Assembly: GCA_963761705.1 (NCBI GenBank)
Contig: CAVXHK010000003.1
Location: 620,001 to 684,000, forward strand
Length of the DNA stretch: 64,000 nucleotides
DNA from: CAVVKW01 sp963761705
Lineage (GTDB): Bacteria > Verrucomicrobiota > Verrucomicrobiia > Chthoniobacterales > JAATET01
Direction: 5' to 3'
The notes under the pieces are model-generated. The model saw nothing but the letters and a program-made list of their open reading frames with translations. It was not told the DNA's origin and ran no database searches. Position numbers and translations under genes: made by a program. Numbering within the stretch: position 1 is the stretch's first letter; each line of letters opens with the position of its first letter. Positions 51,607-60,958 of the stretch are shown here, in pieces.

Positions 51607-53358
51607 ATGTCTGAAGATACGATTGAACGGGTGAGAGCGGCGAATGATATCGTCGATCTTGTCGGATCGTATCTGCAACTCAAGCGGGCGGGGACGAGTT
51701 GGCGGGGGTTGTGTCCCTTTCACAACGAAAAGACGCCGTCGTTCCACGTGACGCCGAGCAAGCAGATGTTTCATTGCTTCGGCTGCGGGGCCGGGGGGAG
51801 TGTTTTCCGGTTTGTGCAGGATTATGAAGGGATTGATTTTCCGGCGGCGGTGCGGCGGCTGGCGGCGCGGGGCGGGATCATGATCGAGGAGGAGACGGAG
51901 GAAGACAAAAAGCGCCGGGGGGAGCGGGATCGGATGCTGGCGCTGCACCGGGCCGTGGCGGGTTGGTATCACGCGAATCTGACGCGGCGGAAGAGCGGGC
52001 AGGTGGCGCGGGATTATCTCAAGGGGCGGGGGATCGGGTCGGAAGTGGCGACGCGGTGGATGCTGGGATTCGCGCCGGACGGCTGGGATGGCTTGGCGCA
52101 GTGGGCGGTGGGCGAGGGATACGCGGAGGGGGAATTGGCGCGGGCCGGTTTGGTGGCGCAGCGGGATGGGGGTGGGGTTTACGACCGGTTTCGGAACCGG
52201 GTGATGTTTCCGATTTACAGCGACTACGGGGAGGTGATCGCGTTCAGCGGGCGGACGTTGGGCGACGATCCGGCGAAATACGTGAACTCGCCGGAGACGC
52301 CGATTTTTACCAAGGGCCGGGTGCTCTTCGGGCTGCACCAGACGAAGCGGGCGATCCTGGACGCGGATGAGGCGGTGGTGTGCGAGGGGCAGGTGGACTG
52401 CATCGCGGCGTTCGAGGCTGGGGTGACGAACGTGATCGCGCCGCAGGGGACGGCGTTTACCGAGCAGCAGGCGCGGCTGGTGAAGCAATTCGCGGGGACG
52501 GCCGTGCTGTGCTTCGACTCGGACGCGGCGGGTCGCAAGGCCGTGGACCGGTCCTTGCCGGCGTTGCTGGCGAAGGGGGTGGCGGTGAAGGTGGCCAGGA
52601 TGCCCGCGGGTGAGGATCCGGATTCGTTGATCCAAAAAGAGGGGGTCGAGGCCTTTCGGGAGCGGATCGTGGGGGCGCGTGATTATTTCGAGGAGGCGGT
52701 TGATCTCGGGTTGAAGGAGGATTCGTCGCCGCGGGGTCGGGCCGAGATCGCGGGGCGGCTGGCCGTTTTTTTGAAATCAATCGGTGACCCGGCGCTGCGG
52801 GAGGCGCTCGGGAACCGCATCCGGGCGCGGCTCGAGGTCGGGGCCGAAGCTTGGGCCGCGTTGGTGAAGGCCGCGAAGATCGACGGAGGAGGTGCGCGGG
52901 TCGAGGAACCGGAGCGGAAAATCGAGCTGCTCGTGTTGCCGGAAGCGGCGCGGCTATTGTGTCGTGTGGCGGTGGCGTCTCCGGAAGCAAGGGCGTGGTT
53001 GCGCGAGCGACCGGTGCTAGCGGGCGCCTACGGGGAAGAGTTCGCGCTGGTCGATCGACTGGTCGACAGCGAGTTGGCGTTGGAGACGGCGGCGGGATTG
53101 GCGGCGTTTTGCGCGACGCTGGAGGGGCCGGAGGAACGGGTTTTAAGTAGCTTGAGTCTGGTCCATTTACCGGAGGATCCGGGGCTGGCGGCGAAGGAGG
53201 CGTGGGCGGGGCTGGAAGCGCGTCGGCTGCGGGTGAGGATTGCGGCGCTGCAGGCGCGGATGCGCGCACCGGGACGTTCGATGGCGGAGGTTGGAGAGAT
53301 CCACAAACAAGTCCTTGACCTCCAAGCCGAGCTGTCACAGGTTACTCGGCCCTTTTGA
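51607..53358 (+). CDS. dnaG: DNA primase
   Basis: 583 residues from the ATG at 51607 (MSEDTIERVRAANDIVDLV); an ATG at 51598 would add three. The zinc ribbon is CPFHNEKTPSFHV and CFGCGAGG. The RNA polymerase core has YLKGRGIGSEVATRWMLGF, YGEVIAFSGRTL and DPAKYVNSPETPIFTKG. The TOPRIM centre has VVCEGQVDCIAAFEAGV and VLCFDSDAAGRKAVDR. The C-terminal helicase-binding part (about 440-583) is divergent. Its start lies eight bases from the divergent nfeD start, so the two share a tiny promoter zone. Followed by rpoD, as in the macromolecular-synthesis operon. Confidence 0.96.
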   Translation: MSEDTIERVRAANDIVDLVGSYLQLKRAGTSWRGLCPFHNEKTPSFHVTPSKQMFHCFGCGAGGSVFRFVQDYEGIDFPAAVRRLAARGGIMIEEETEEDKKRRGERDRMLALHRAVAGWYHANLTRRKSGQVARDYLKGRGIGSEVATRWMLGFAPDGWDGLAQWAVGEGYAEGELARAGLVAQRDGGGVYDRFRNRVMFPIYSDYGEVIAFSGRTLGDDPAKYVNSPETPIFTKGRVLFGLHQTKRAILDADEAVVCEGQVDCIAAFEAGVTNVIAPQGTAFTEQQARLVKQFAGTAVLCFDSDAAGRKAVDRSLPALLAKGVAVKVARMPAGEDPDSLIQKEGVEAFRERIVGARDYFEEAVDLGLKEDSSPRGRAEIAGRLAVFLKSIGDPALREALGNRIRARLEVGAEAWAALVKAAKIDGGGARVEEPERKIELLVLPEAARLLCRVAVASPEARAWLRERPVLAGAYGEEFALVDRLVDSELALETAAGLAAFCATLEGPEERVLSSLSLVHLPEDPGLAAKEAWAGLEARRLRVRIAALQARMRAPGRSMAEVGEIHKQVLDLQAELSQVTRPF

Positions 53359-53382
53359 CCTAGCAAAGCCGCCTCACATTTT

Positions 53383-55431
53383 TTGAAAGCCAATTCCAAA
53401 GCCACCGGGAAAACGGCGTCCAAGGGGACGTCGACCGTTCGTCCGAAAGCCACCTCCAAGTCCGCGAAAGCTCCGGCGAAGGCGAAAAAGCCCGCCCGGG
53501 CCGCTTCGGGTGATGACAGCGTTTCCGCGGTTGCTGAGGCGCCGAAAGAGTCCCCGCAAAAGGTGGTGAAGTCGAAAGCTAAGCCGAAGGCCAAGGCTCC
53601 TGCGAAGAAGGACAAGCCTGCGGCGAGCGCAACGGCGAAGGCGAAGGCTGCAACCAAGCCGAAGGTCGAAGTGAAGTCGAAGGCTTCGGTCGAGAAGGAC
53701 GAACACGCGAAAGCGGAGGCTGTGAAGGTGATCGCGGAAGCGGTGAACTCAAACTCCGGGTCGAACGGCGACGGAGCGGTCAAACTCTCCGGCGAAGTCC
53801 AGAAGGCGATCCAAGAAAAGGTCCGCGAGTTGATCAAGCTGGCCAAGGAGCAGGGCTACGTGACGTTCGAGGATCTCGAGGAAGCGCTGCCCGACGGCGT
53901 GACGGATCCCGACACCCTCGACAACATCATCACGCAGCTCCGGAGCGTGGAGATCGACATCATCGATTCGTCGGACGTCGACAATCACGAGAGCCAGAAA
54001 GAGAAGAAGGACGACGAGGACGAGAAGGACGAAAAGCCGGATACTAAGCTGGATATCCTCGACGATCCGGTCCGGATGTATCTGCGGCAGATGGGTCAGG
54101 TGCCTTTGCTCACCCGCGAGCAGGAGGTCGAGATCTCCAAGCGGATCGAGGACGCCGAGCTGAAGGTGCAGGAGATTTTGTATCGGTTCGGGTTCGTGGC
54201 CCGAGGTCATCTGGACCTCGCGGAGAAACTCGTTGAAATGCGCGAGCGCTTTGACCGGGTGATTCAGGACAAGAAGATCGAGAGCCGCGAGCGGTACATG
54301 AAGGTGCTGCCTCGACTGTGCCAGCAGGTGAAGAAGGCGAACGAACGGATCACCGAGACGTATCGCGAGATTGCGGCGACGAAAAATTCCGTCGGGACCG
54401 AGGATCAGCGGAAGACCTTCGACAAGAGCGTGGCGTCGCTGGCCAAGCTCTATCCGAAATTTTTCTTCAAGCAGAAGGTCATCGAGGACTTCGTTGTCGT
54501 GGCCGACGAGCAGCACCGCCTTTTCCACAATCTTGGTCGCGAGATCGCGCGGGCCGAGAAATCGAAGAAGGATGACAGCCACAAGGCGAAGCGGAATCTT
54601 TCGCAGCAGTTGACCGAGGTCCAGGCGAGGGTCTGGCAGAGTCCGTTGGAATACGAGGCCTCGCACGAGGAGCTGTCTGGTTGGCACAAGAAGGCGCTCA
54701 AGGCGAAGACCGAGATGGTCGAGGCCAACCTGCGACTCGTGATTTCGATTGCGAAGAAATACACGAACCGTGGCTTGTCGTTCCTCGACCTGATCCAGGA
54801 AGGGAACATGGGCCTGATGAAGGCAGTCGAGAAGTTCGAGTATCGGCGCGGGTATAAATTTTCGACCTACGCAACTTGGTGGATTCGGCAGGCCATCACG
54901 CGTTCGATTGCGGATCAGGCGCGGACGATCCGCATCCCGGTCCACATGATCGAGACGATCAACAAGCTCATTCGCGTGCAGAAGCAGCTCGTGCAGGAAT
55001 ACGGGCGTGAGCCGAACCCCGAGGAGGTGGCCGACGAAATCCAGCTGCCCGTCGAGCGGGTGCGGGCGGTTCTCAAGATGGCTCAGCAGCCGATCTCCTT
55101 GCAGGCCCCGGTGGGTGACAGTGATGACACGAGCTTTGGCGACTTCATCGAAGACAAGGGGGCCGAGAATCCGGCCGACCAGGCTGCGATCGTGTTGCTC
55201 AAGGATAAGATCAAGGACGTGCTGGACTCGCTCACCGAGCGGGAGCGGCAGGTGCTCGAGCAACGGTTTGGGTTGGTCGATGGCTACAGCCGGACGCTCG
55301 AAGAGGTTGGTCGACAGTTCAAGGTGACGCGGGAACGGATTCGACAAATCGAAGCGAAAGCGCTGCGCAAGATGCGGCACCCGACGCGGATCCGGCAGCT
55401 CGAGGGGTTCCTCGAGCCGCAGGATATGTAG
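53383..55431 (+). CDS. rpoD: Primary sigma factor RpoD
   Basis: 682 residues from a TTG at 53383. The first 125 residues are a Lys/Ala/Ser-rich low-complexity tail (KAKPKAKAPAKKDKPAASAT). Then come region 1.1 (IKLAKEQGYVTFEDLEEALP), region 1.2 (DPVRMYLRQMGQVPLL), regions 2.1-2.4 (NLRLVISIAKKYTNRGLSFL; YKFSTYATWWIRQAITRSIA), region 3 and region 4.2 (TLEEVGRQFKVTRERIRQIE). It is the housekeeping sigma. The histone-like basic N-terminal tail is typical of Verrucomicrobia/Chlamydiae-like sigma factors and could contact DNA. It lies 24 bases after dnaG. Confidence 0.97.
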   Translation: MKANSKATGKTASKGTSTVRPKATSKSAKAPAKAKKPARAASGDDSVSAVAEAPKESPQKVVKSKAKPKAKAPAKKDKPAASATAKAKAATKPKVEVKSKASVEKDEHAKAEAVKVIAEAVNSNSGSNGDGAVKLSGEVQKAIQEKVRELIKLAKEQGYVTFEDLEEALPDGVTDPDTLDNIITQLRSVEIDIIDSSDVDNHESQKEKKDDEDEKDEKPDTKLDILDDPVRMYLRQMGQVPLLTREQEVEISKRIEDAELKVQEILYRFGFVARGHLDLAEKLVEMRERFDRVIQDKKIESRERYMKVLPRLCQQVKKANERITETYREIAATKNSVGTEDQRKTFDKSVASLAKLYPKFFFKQKVIEDFVVVADEQHRLFHNLGREIARAEKSKKDDSHKAKRNLSQQLTEVQARVWQSPLEYEASHEELSGWHKKALKAKTEMVEANLRLVISIAKKYTNRGLSFLDLIQEGNMGLMKAVEKFEYRRGYKFSTYATWWIRQAITRSIADQARTIRIPVHMIETINKLIRVQKQLVQEYGREPNPEEVADEIQLPVERVRAVLKMAQQPISLQAPVGDSDDTSFGDFIEDKGAENPADQAAIVLLKDKIKDVLDSLTERERQVLEQRFGLVDGYSRTLEEVGRQFKVTRERIRQIEAKALRKMRHPTRIRQLEGFLEPQDM

Positions 55432-55610
55432 GGTTTTCTGCGCGAATCGGGGATTGTTCGTTCGGCCTGAGTAGCTCGGAAACCTGGGTTCTCTGCTTTC
55501 GGCACCCCCGGCGCGGGGTGCGGCGACGGGCCGGTGCGATCCTCAAGCGACCCGCGCAGTCCTCGTCACTTTTTTCGCAACCTTTGGGGGCTTCGGGGGT
55601 TTTTGTTTCG

Positions 55611-55925
55611 ATGGACGAGTTGGATGAGTTGCTGGGGCGGGTGCCGATGACGGAGGCTTCGCCGTGGTTTGCGGATCGGGTGGTTCGTTCGGTGGACGGC
55701 GTGCGGCGCGAGGAAGGGCTCCGGGGTTGGTTGCGGTGGGCGCTGCCGGTTGGACTGGCGTCGACCTTGGTGGTCCTGACTCTCGTGGGGATGGAGTCGG
55801 GCGGGAGTCGGGAGGCGCGGGTGGCGATGGCGGCTCCCTCGGTGGAATTTGAAACGATCCAAGATTTGGATCTCATCGTGACGACCAACGAAACGACGTT
55901 ATGGCTGGAAAATTCACCCCTGTAG
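55611..55925 (+). CDS. Small single-pass membrane protein, anti-sigma-like
   Basis: 104 residues from the ATG at 55611. Residues 1-42 are cytosolic (MDELDELLGRVPMTEASPWF), one membrane segment follows (LRWALPVGLASTLVVLTLVGM), and a short periplasmic tail ends NETTLWLENSPL. The layout resembles small anti-sigma or regulatory membrane proteins, but there is no zinc motif and no ECF sigma gene next to it. It overlaps the following gene by 25 bases. Confidence 0.6.
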   Translation: MDELDELLGRVPMTEASPWFADRVVRSVDGVRREEGLRGWLRWALPVGLASTLVVLTLVGMESGGSREARVAMAAPSVEFETIQDLDLIVTTNETTLWLENSPL

Positions 55926-56500
55926 TCGGAGCGCTTGGAACCCTCGTCTGGTTTTCGAACCTCGAAGCGGCTCCGCCGACGCCGCCGCCAGCTCTGGAAA
56001 AAAACGCGGGCGCAGAAGTGGTTCGTGATCGTTCTGAAGACAAGGAGCGGAAGCGTTCAGGAGAAGTTGGCAAGCGAACGGAAAGCGACGGGGAGTCTGG
56101 TGGCAAGATGGCTGAGGACCGGAAAGATCGGCGCGGAGATGACGGTGGCGAGCGCGAGATCCCGGGGAAATTTCGCGAGCGGTTCGAGAAATTGCCGCCG
56201 GACGCAAAGCGTAAGTTTTTGGCCAACTGGTCGAAGTGGCGAAAGATGAATCCGCGGGAACGGGAGGAGGTCGTCGAACGGGCTCTCAACGAACGGGCTC
56301 GAATCGATCGAGTGATCGACGAGGCAATTGCCAAACTCGGTCTTGAGTTGACGCCCGACGAGCGGGAGGTCTTCGAGCTGCGCTACCGGCAGGAGCGGCG
56401 GAAGCTGGAAGAAGGGCTTCGCGATGAAGTGAATGAAATGCGGGCGACGCGGGTGGACGCGATGCTCGAGGAGTTGCGGGCAGAGTTCACGAAGGAGTGA
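55901..56500 (+). CDS. DUF3106-like secreted helical protein
   Basis: 199 residues with a signal-like start (MAGKFTPVVGALGTLVWFSNLEAAP). A charged low-complexity part (about 30-85) is followed by helices with RERFEKLPPDAKRKFLANWSKW and REREEVVERALNERARI. The FxxLPPxxRxxxLxxWxxWRxMxPxERE pattern is that of DUF3106 and related periplasmic helical proteins. Such genes often follow anti-sigma genes, and here it overlaps the small membrane protein, supporting an envelope-stress unit. Metal or protein binding is possible but not shown. Confidence 0.62.
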   Translation: MAGKFTPVVGALGTLVWFSNLEAAPPTPPPALEKNAGAEVVRDRSEDKERKRSGEVGKRTESDGESGGKMAEDRKDRRGDDGGEREIPGKFRERFEKLPPDAKRKFLANWSKWRKMNPREREEVVERALNERARIDRVIDEAIAKLGLELTPDEREVFELRYRQERRKLEEGLRDEVNEMRATRVDAMLEELRAEFTKE

Positions 56501-56569
56501 TTGGCTTTCGCTAAACCAGGTCCGGTCGGCGAATTGGAAATCGCCGCGCCCTGAGTTGGATTGCGGCCC

Positions 56570-57223
56570 TCAGTCGGTGACGGTGACGTTGGTGCCGAGC
56601 TTGACTCTTTCGTAGAAGAGCTTGGCGATGTCCTGCGGCATTCTGATGCAGCCGTGGGAGGCGGGGTAGCCGGGGAGCTCGCCGACGTGCATGCCGACGC
56701 CTTGCCAGTTCATGCGCATGAACCACTGCATGGGAGCGCCGCGGTAAGTTGTGCCGCTGGGGGCGGAATCGATGCGGGTGCTGACGCCAGAGCGGACGAC
56801 TTCACCCCGGCTGTTAACGAAGCTGCCGTAGATGTTGGAACGGTGGTCGGCGTCTTTCTCGAGGATGGTGAAGTTACCTTTAGGAGTCATGCCCGCGCTT
56901 TTGCCGGATGAAATGGGTGAGTCGATGGCGATCTCGTCGCCGACCATGAGGTAGGCGCGCTGTTTGCCGAGAGAAACGATGACGTGGGTGTTGCTCGGGT
57001 TGGCTCGGTCGAGGACGCGGGGAACCGTCTTGGGCTGGCCGGGCTTCGAGATGAGTTCAGAAGCGGGTTTCTGCTTCTTCGGAGTGGCGCTGCGGGGGTC
57101 CATGTCGGGGACCGAGGCGAAGCGGGGGCGCGGTTTGGACTCGGCCGGCATCCCGAAACACAGGAGGGCGAGGGTGAGAGCCGCAGCGGTTGGGAATCTG
57201 AATTTGATCGGGAAAAATCGCAT
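56570..57223 (-). CDS. L,D-transpeptidase (YkuD domain)
   Basis: 217 residues from the ATG at 57223. A signal peptide (FRFPTAAALTLALLCFGMPAES) and a basic Pro-rich linker precede a YkuD domain: HVIVSLGKQRAYLMVGDEIA, SSGKSAGMTPKGNFTI, and the active site HVGELPGYPASHGCIRMPQ with catalytic His and Cys. It cross-links peptidoglycan (3-3 links) or anchors proteins in the periplasm. Convergent with the DUF3106-like gene and divergent from the surface protein gene at 57303. Confidence 0.92.
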   Translation of the reverse strand: MRFFPIKFRFPTAAALTLALLCFGMPAESKPRPRFASVPDMDPRSATPKKQKPASELISKPGQPKTVPRVLDRANPSNTHVIVSLGKQRAYLMVGDEIAIDSPISSGKSAGMTPKGNFTILEKDADHRSNIYGSFVNSRGEVVRSGVSTRIDSAPSGTTYRGAPMQWFMRMNWQGVGMHVGELPGYPASHGCIRMPQDIAKLFYERVKLGTNVTVTD

Positions 57224-57302
57224 CGCGCTTGAGTCGGAGGCTTCGGGCGTCAAGACTCTGCGATACTTCTTGAAGACCGATTTATCAACGACTTTCCCGG
57301 CA

Positions 57303-59123
57303 ATGGGGCGGGTGCGGCCTCGGGGTGCGAGCCGTTTGGCGATCTGCGGGCGCGCGATTTTTTTGTCCAGTTTCGCCTTTGGGATGGCGCGGGCGGACAT
57401 CGATCTGCCGTTGCCGCCGCCGCCGCAACCGACGGCGCAGACGGTCACGGTTTTTGTTGGCGAGTCGGTCAACGTGCCGCTCGGCGGGGTGAGCCGGACG
57501 GGGTTGCAGTTGCGGTTTCTGATCCGGGTGAGGCCGGGGTTGGGGACGCTCTCGGCGGTGCGCAACGAGGACCGGAACAGCGCGGTGGTCACTTACACGA
57601 GCGACGCGAGTCGAGGGGTCGGGACGGATTCGTTCCGCTACGCGGTGCAGGCGCCGAATTCCGGGGTTTCGGCTTCGGCGGAGGTGACGGTGATCGTGCG
57701 CGAGAGGGTGCCGGTGTTCGAGGCTCCGTCGCGGCTGAAATTTGAGGATACGGCGTTGGGCGAGAGTGCGGTGGAGATTTTGGAAATGCGAAATTCCGGC
57801 GGTGGCCGGGTGTCTGGTCGGCTGACGGTGCCGCGGCCCTGGAGTCTGCCGGAGGGCGTCGGGACGTATTCGTTGGGGCCGGGGGAGGTGGTGCGAATCG
57901 CGGTGAGGTTCGCGCCGGGGGCGGATCGGAACTACGAGGGTGCGGCGACTTTTTCGCACGATTCCGTGCTCCAGCTCGGGTTGAGCGGGCGGGGGTTTGC
58001 ACCGATCCAAACGGCTCCGCTGCGGGTGGAAATGCGGTCGGTGGACGACTCGGAGGTGCGGTCTGGTTCGTTGACGGTGCGGAACGTGACGAATGAGGCG
58101 CAGGAGTTGACGATCGTTGCCCCAAAAGAGTTGGTCGTGCAAGGGTCGGTCGAGGTCGGGCCGGGCTCGGAGAGCGAGGTAGCGCTGCACACGGTGGCAG
58201 GATTCCTCGGAGCGTTGGACGGGAACATTTCCTTGAAGGGAGAATCGGTGAACGTGGTGGTCCCGTTGACGGTGTCGCCGGCGCCCGCGCGGTTAGTGGT
58301 GCGGGGAGCGGATCCGGACGGTGGGATGGATCTCGGAAAGCCGAGGGCGGGCGAGACGATCCGGAAGAAACTCGTGATCCGGAACGTCGGGGGAACGGAG
58401 GCAAAATTGAGCGCCCAGATGCCGGGTTCGGTGCGGGTGACGCCGGAGCCGACCCTGGACCCGTTGGCGGCGGGGGCGGAGCGGGAGTTCGAACTGACTT
58501 TTACGAGGACGCTACCGGGCGAGATCGAGGAAGAGTTGATCCTGCGTGGGGGCGCGCAGCCGGTGCGGATCGGGCTGACCGGAGAAGTCGTTTCGACGCT
58601 GACTAAAGGTGGGTCGGTGAGCGCGGTGCCCGCTTACATCGCGCGGACGGGGCCGGGCTACAACACGATCCCGGCGGTCGAAGAGATTGGCGTGACGAGG
58701 TTGACTCACAACGAAATCGATCTGGCGTGGACGGTGCCGCCGGGGGGGGTGAAAAATTTTGTCCTCTACCGGCGAAAAATCGTGTTCGGCGAGGACGGAA
58801 AAGCGCGAACGGATTGGCAGCGGGTGCGGGACGCCAAATTGGAAACGGGGGAGAAGACGGCGAGGGCGTATCTGACCGGATTGGCGGCGGGTGAGCAGCT
58901 GACTCTGGCGGTGATCGCGCTGGACGCGGACGGTGATGAGTCGAAGCCGTCGCCGCCGTTTGTGCTGGCGACGAAGCCGCCGGTGGCGATCCGGGTGCCG
59001 TGGACGTTGGTGGTGATCCTGGCGTTTGCGGTCTGCGTGTACGTGATCGTGCGGGAGCGCCGGCGGTCGCGGGAGCGCTACGAATCGGAGGACGCGGAGG
59101 TGGAGCGGCGGATGCGCTTGTGA
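57303..59123 (+). CDS. Secreted multidomain protein with choice-of-anchor/Fn3-like domains and C-terminal membrane anchor
   Basis: 606 residues from the ATG at 57303; the frame opens earlier, over the YkuD gene. The signal peptide (AICGRAIFLSSFAFGMARA) is followed by a cadherin/Ig-like domain (GVGTDSFRYAVQAPNSG), two or three HYDIN/choice-of-anchor-D-type domains (ESAVEILEMRNSGGGRVSG; RKKLVIRNVGGTEAKLSA), an Fn3 domain at about 465-560 (ITRLTHNEIDLAWTVPP-like), a single TM (VPWTLVVILAFAVCVYVIV) and an Arg-rich cytosolic tail. It likely sits in the inner membrane with a periplasmic stalk. The next gene overlaps by four bases (GTGA) and may be a functional partner. Confidence 0.7.
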   Translation: MGRVRPRGASRLAICGRAIFLSSFAFGMARADIDLPLPPPPQPTAQTVTVFVGESVNVPLGGVSRTGLQLRFLIRVRPGLGTLSAVRNEDRNSAVVTYTSDASRGVGTDSFRYAVQAPNSGVSASAEVTVIVRERVPVFEAPSRLKFEDTALGESAVEILEMRNSGGGRVSGRLTVPRPWSLPEGVGTYSLGPGEVVRIAVRFAPGADRNYEGAATFSHDSVLQLGLSGRGFAPIQTAPLRVEMRSVDDSEVRSGSLTVRNVTNEAQELTIVAPKELVVQGSVEVGPGSESEVALHTVAGFLGALDGNISLKGESVNVVVPLTVSPAPARLVVRGADPDGGMDLGKPRAGETIRKKLVIRNVGGTEAKLSAQMPGSVRVTPEPTLDPLAAGAEREFELTFTRTLPGEIEEELILRGGAQPVRIGLTGEVVSTLTKGGSVSAVPAYIARTGPGYNTIPAVEEIGVTRLTHNEIDLAWTVPPGGVKNFVLYRRKIVFGEDGKARTDWQRVRDAKLETGEKTARAYLTGLAAGEQLTLAVIALDADGDESKPSPPFVLATKPPVAIRVPWTLVVILAFAVCVYVIVRERRRSRERYESEDAEVERRMRL

Positions 59124-60868
59124 GTGGGGCGGCGGGGAAGGAAGACGCCGGGGAGCTAATCGAGACGCTGTCGCGGATCGACCGGCGACCCTACCCGGCT
59201 TACCAGGATCTGCGGGGGCGGATGTTTGCGTTTGTCGGGGGTGCGGTGGAGTGGGAACTTCGGTTTGACCGGATCCAGGGCGATCCGTTCGCGGCTCCGT
59301 CGCACGTGGCGGTGCGGGTGCGGCGGGAGGTGGCGGGTTTTCCGGAGGAGTGCGTGTCGAACGCGGCGCGGCGGGTGGGCGTTGAGAATCTCGTGGCCCG
59401 TCGATTGGAGCGGGTGTGCCGGCAGGCGGCTGGCCGGAGCGGGTCGGGGAAGTCGGGATTGATCGAGATCGACGCGCCGGGGCAGGAGGTGATCGCGCGG
59501 ACGGCGGTGCGGTTGGTGAAAGCATTCTGGGAAGCGCGGCTGGTGGTGGGGTTGCCGGGCGAGGGGCGGCGGATCGCGGGGCGGGCGGCGGAGGAGCTGC
59601 TGGCGCGAAGGTTGGCGCGCGTCGCGGAGCGGGGGTTGGCCTTTGCGAGTTTTGAGCCGGAAGAAGTGCGGTTGGCGGCGGAGGTGAACGAGGACGCGGC
59701 TGCTCTGCGTGAGGAACTGAGTCGGCGGGGGTTGGTGGCGTTTGTCGCGGACGGGGCGGTGTTGCCGCGAGCGGGTGGCAATCTGCAAACTCCGCTGGTT
59801 GGGGGGAAGGCGGTGGAGTTCGCGAGTCCGGCGGGGTCAAGGGTCGAGCTGGCGACGCCGAACTCGGGACTGGTGGTGGGGATGGGGATACCGGAGGGGG
59901 TGACCCTCGTTGTTGGGGGTGGATTTCACGGGAAGTCGACGTTGCTGGAGGCGTTGGCGCGGGGTGTCACCAATCATTGCCCCGGCGATGGGCGGGAGAG
60001 GGTCGTCGCGCGGGCGGACGCGATGAGCATCGAGGCGGAATCGGGCCGGAGCGTGGCGGGGGTGGACATTTCTCCGTTCATCGACGACCTGCCGGACGGG
60101 AGTGATACGCGGAGGTTCTCGACGGACAACGCGTCGGGATCGACGTCGCAGGCGGCGGGCACGGTGGAGGCGCTGGAAGCGGGATCGCGGCTGCTTCTCA
60201 TCGACGAGGACACGGCGGCGACGAATTTCATGGTGCGGGACCGGCGGATGCAGGCGTTGATCCCGCGGGAGCGGGAGCCGATCACGCCGTTCGTCGACCG
60301 GGTGCGGGAGATGTGGGAGTCGCGCGGGGTGTCGACGGTGATGGTGCTGGGGGGATGCGGTGATTATTTCGACGTCGCGGATACGGTGATCGCGATGGAC
60401 GCGTATCGGGCGTTCGAACGGACGGCGGAGGCGCGAGAGATCGCGGGACGGCTGCCGACGGGGCGGGTGACGGAGGCGCGGGCGTGGGTGGCGGATCGGC
60501 TCGAGCGGGTCGTCGATCCGGGGTCGCTGGACGTCTCGCGGGGCCGGCGGGAGGTGCACAGTCGGGCGCGACGGACGGATTCGATCGAGGTCGGACGGAC
60601 CGAGGTGGATCTCTCGGGGTTGCACCAGATTGTGCATCCCGCGCAGACGCGGGCGCTGGCGGCGGGGCTGGCCTGGGCGGTGGCGTCGGGCGTGGTTGAC
60701 GGGCGGCGGTCGGTGGGTGAGATCACGGAGGCCGTGGTGGCGCGGATGCGGGACGGGGGAATGGATGGGTTTGGGGACGGGGCGCGCGGGGATTTGGCGG
60801 AGTTTCGGGGGTTGGATTTGGCGGCGGCTCTGAACCGGATGCGTGGGGTGGTCGTGGTTGGTCGCTAG
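59120..60868 (+). CDS. ABC-class ATPase (PF09818-type)
   Basis: 582 residues from a GTG overlapping the preceding stop. The N-terminal half starts ETLSRIDRRPYPAYQDLRG and contains SGSGKSGLIEIDAPGQEV. The P-loop is VGGGFHGKSTLLEAL at about 270-284, Walker B LLLIDEDTAATNFMVRD, and GVSTVMVLGGCGDYFDVAD lies near 415. These are signatures of the predicted ABC-class ATPase family PF09818. It is soluble and not a transporter subunit; its role is unknown (phage or RNA-related roles have been suggested by others, without proof). Its coupling to the preceding membrane protein gene is by overlap only. Confidence 0.85.
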   Translation: MSGAAGKEDAGELIETLSRIDRRPYPAYQDLRGRMFAFVGGAVEWELRFDRIQGDPFAAPSHVAVRVRREVAGFPEECVSNAARRVGVENLVARRLERVCRQAAGRSGSGKSGLIEIDAPGQEVIARTAVRLVKAFWEARLVVGLPGEGRRIAGRAAEELLARRLARVAERGLAFASFEPEEVRLAAEVNEDAAALREELSRRGLVAFVADGAVLPRAGGNLQTPLVGGKAVEFASPAGSRVELATPNSGLVVGMGIPEGVTLVVGGGFHGKSTLLEALARGVTNHCPGDGRERVVARADAMSIEAESGRSVAGVDISPFIDDLPDGSDTRRFSTDNASGSTSQAAGTVEALEAGSRLLLIDEDTAATNFMVRDRRMQALIPREREPITPFVDRVREMWESRGVSTVMVLGGCGDYFDVADTVIAMDAYRAFERTAEAREIAGRLPTGRVTEARAWVADRLERVVDPGSLDVSRGRREVHSRARRTDSIEVGRTEVDLSGLHQIVHPAQTRALAAGLAWAVASGVVDGRRSVGEITEAVVARMRDGGMDGFGDGARGDLAEFRGLDLAAALNRMRGVVVVGR

Positions 60869-60958
60869 GTCAGCGGTTGCGTAAGAACGGCGTTGAAAAA
60901 TTTAAGTGATCCGGAAGACTTTTGACGTTCGTCTTTTACGTCTATCCTCCAGGAGCTG

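Noticed and set aside
55502..55521. Hairpin GCACCCC/GGGGTGC after rpoD as a terminator
   Set aside because: No T run follows and the position relative to the next gene is ambiguous.
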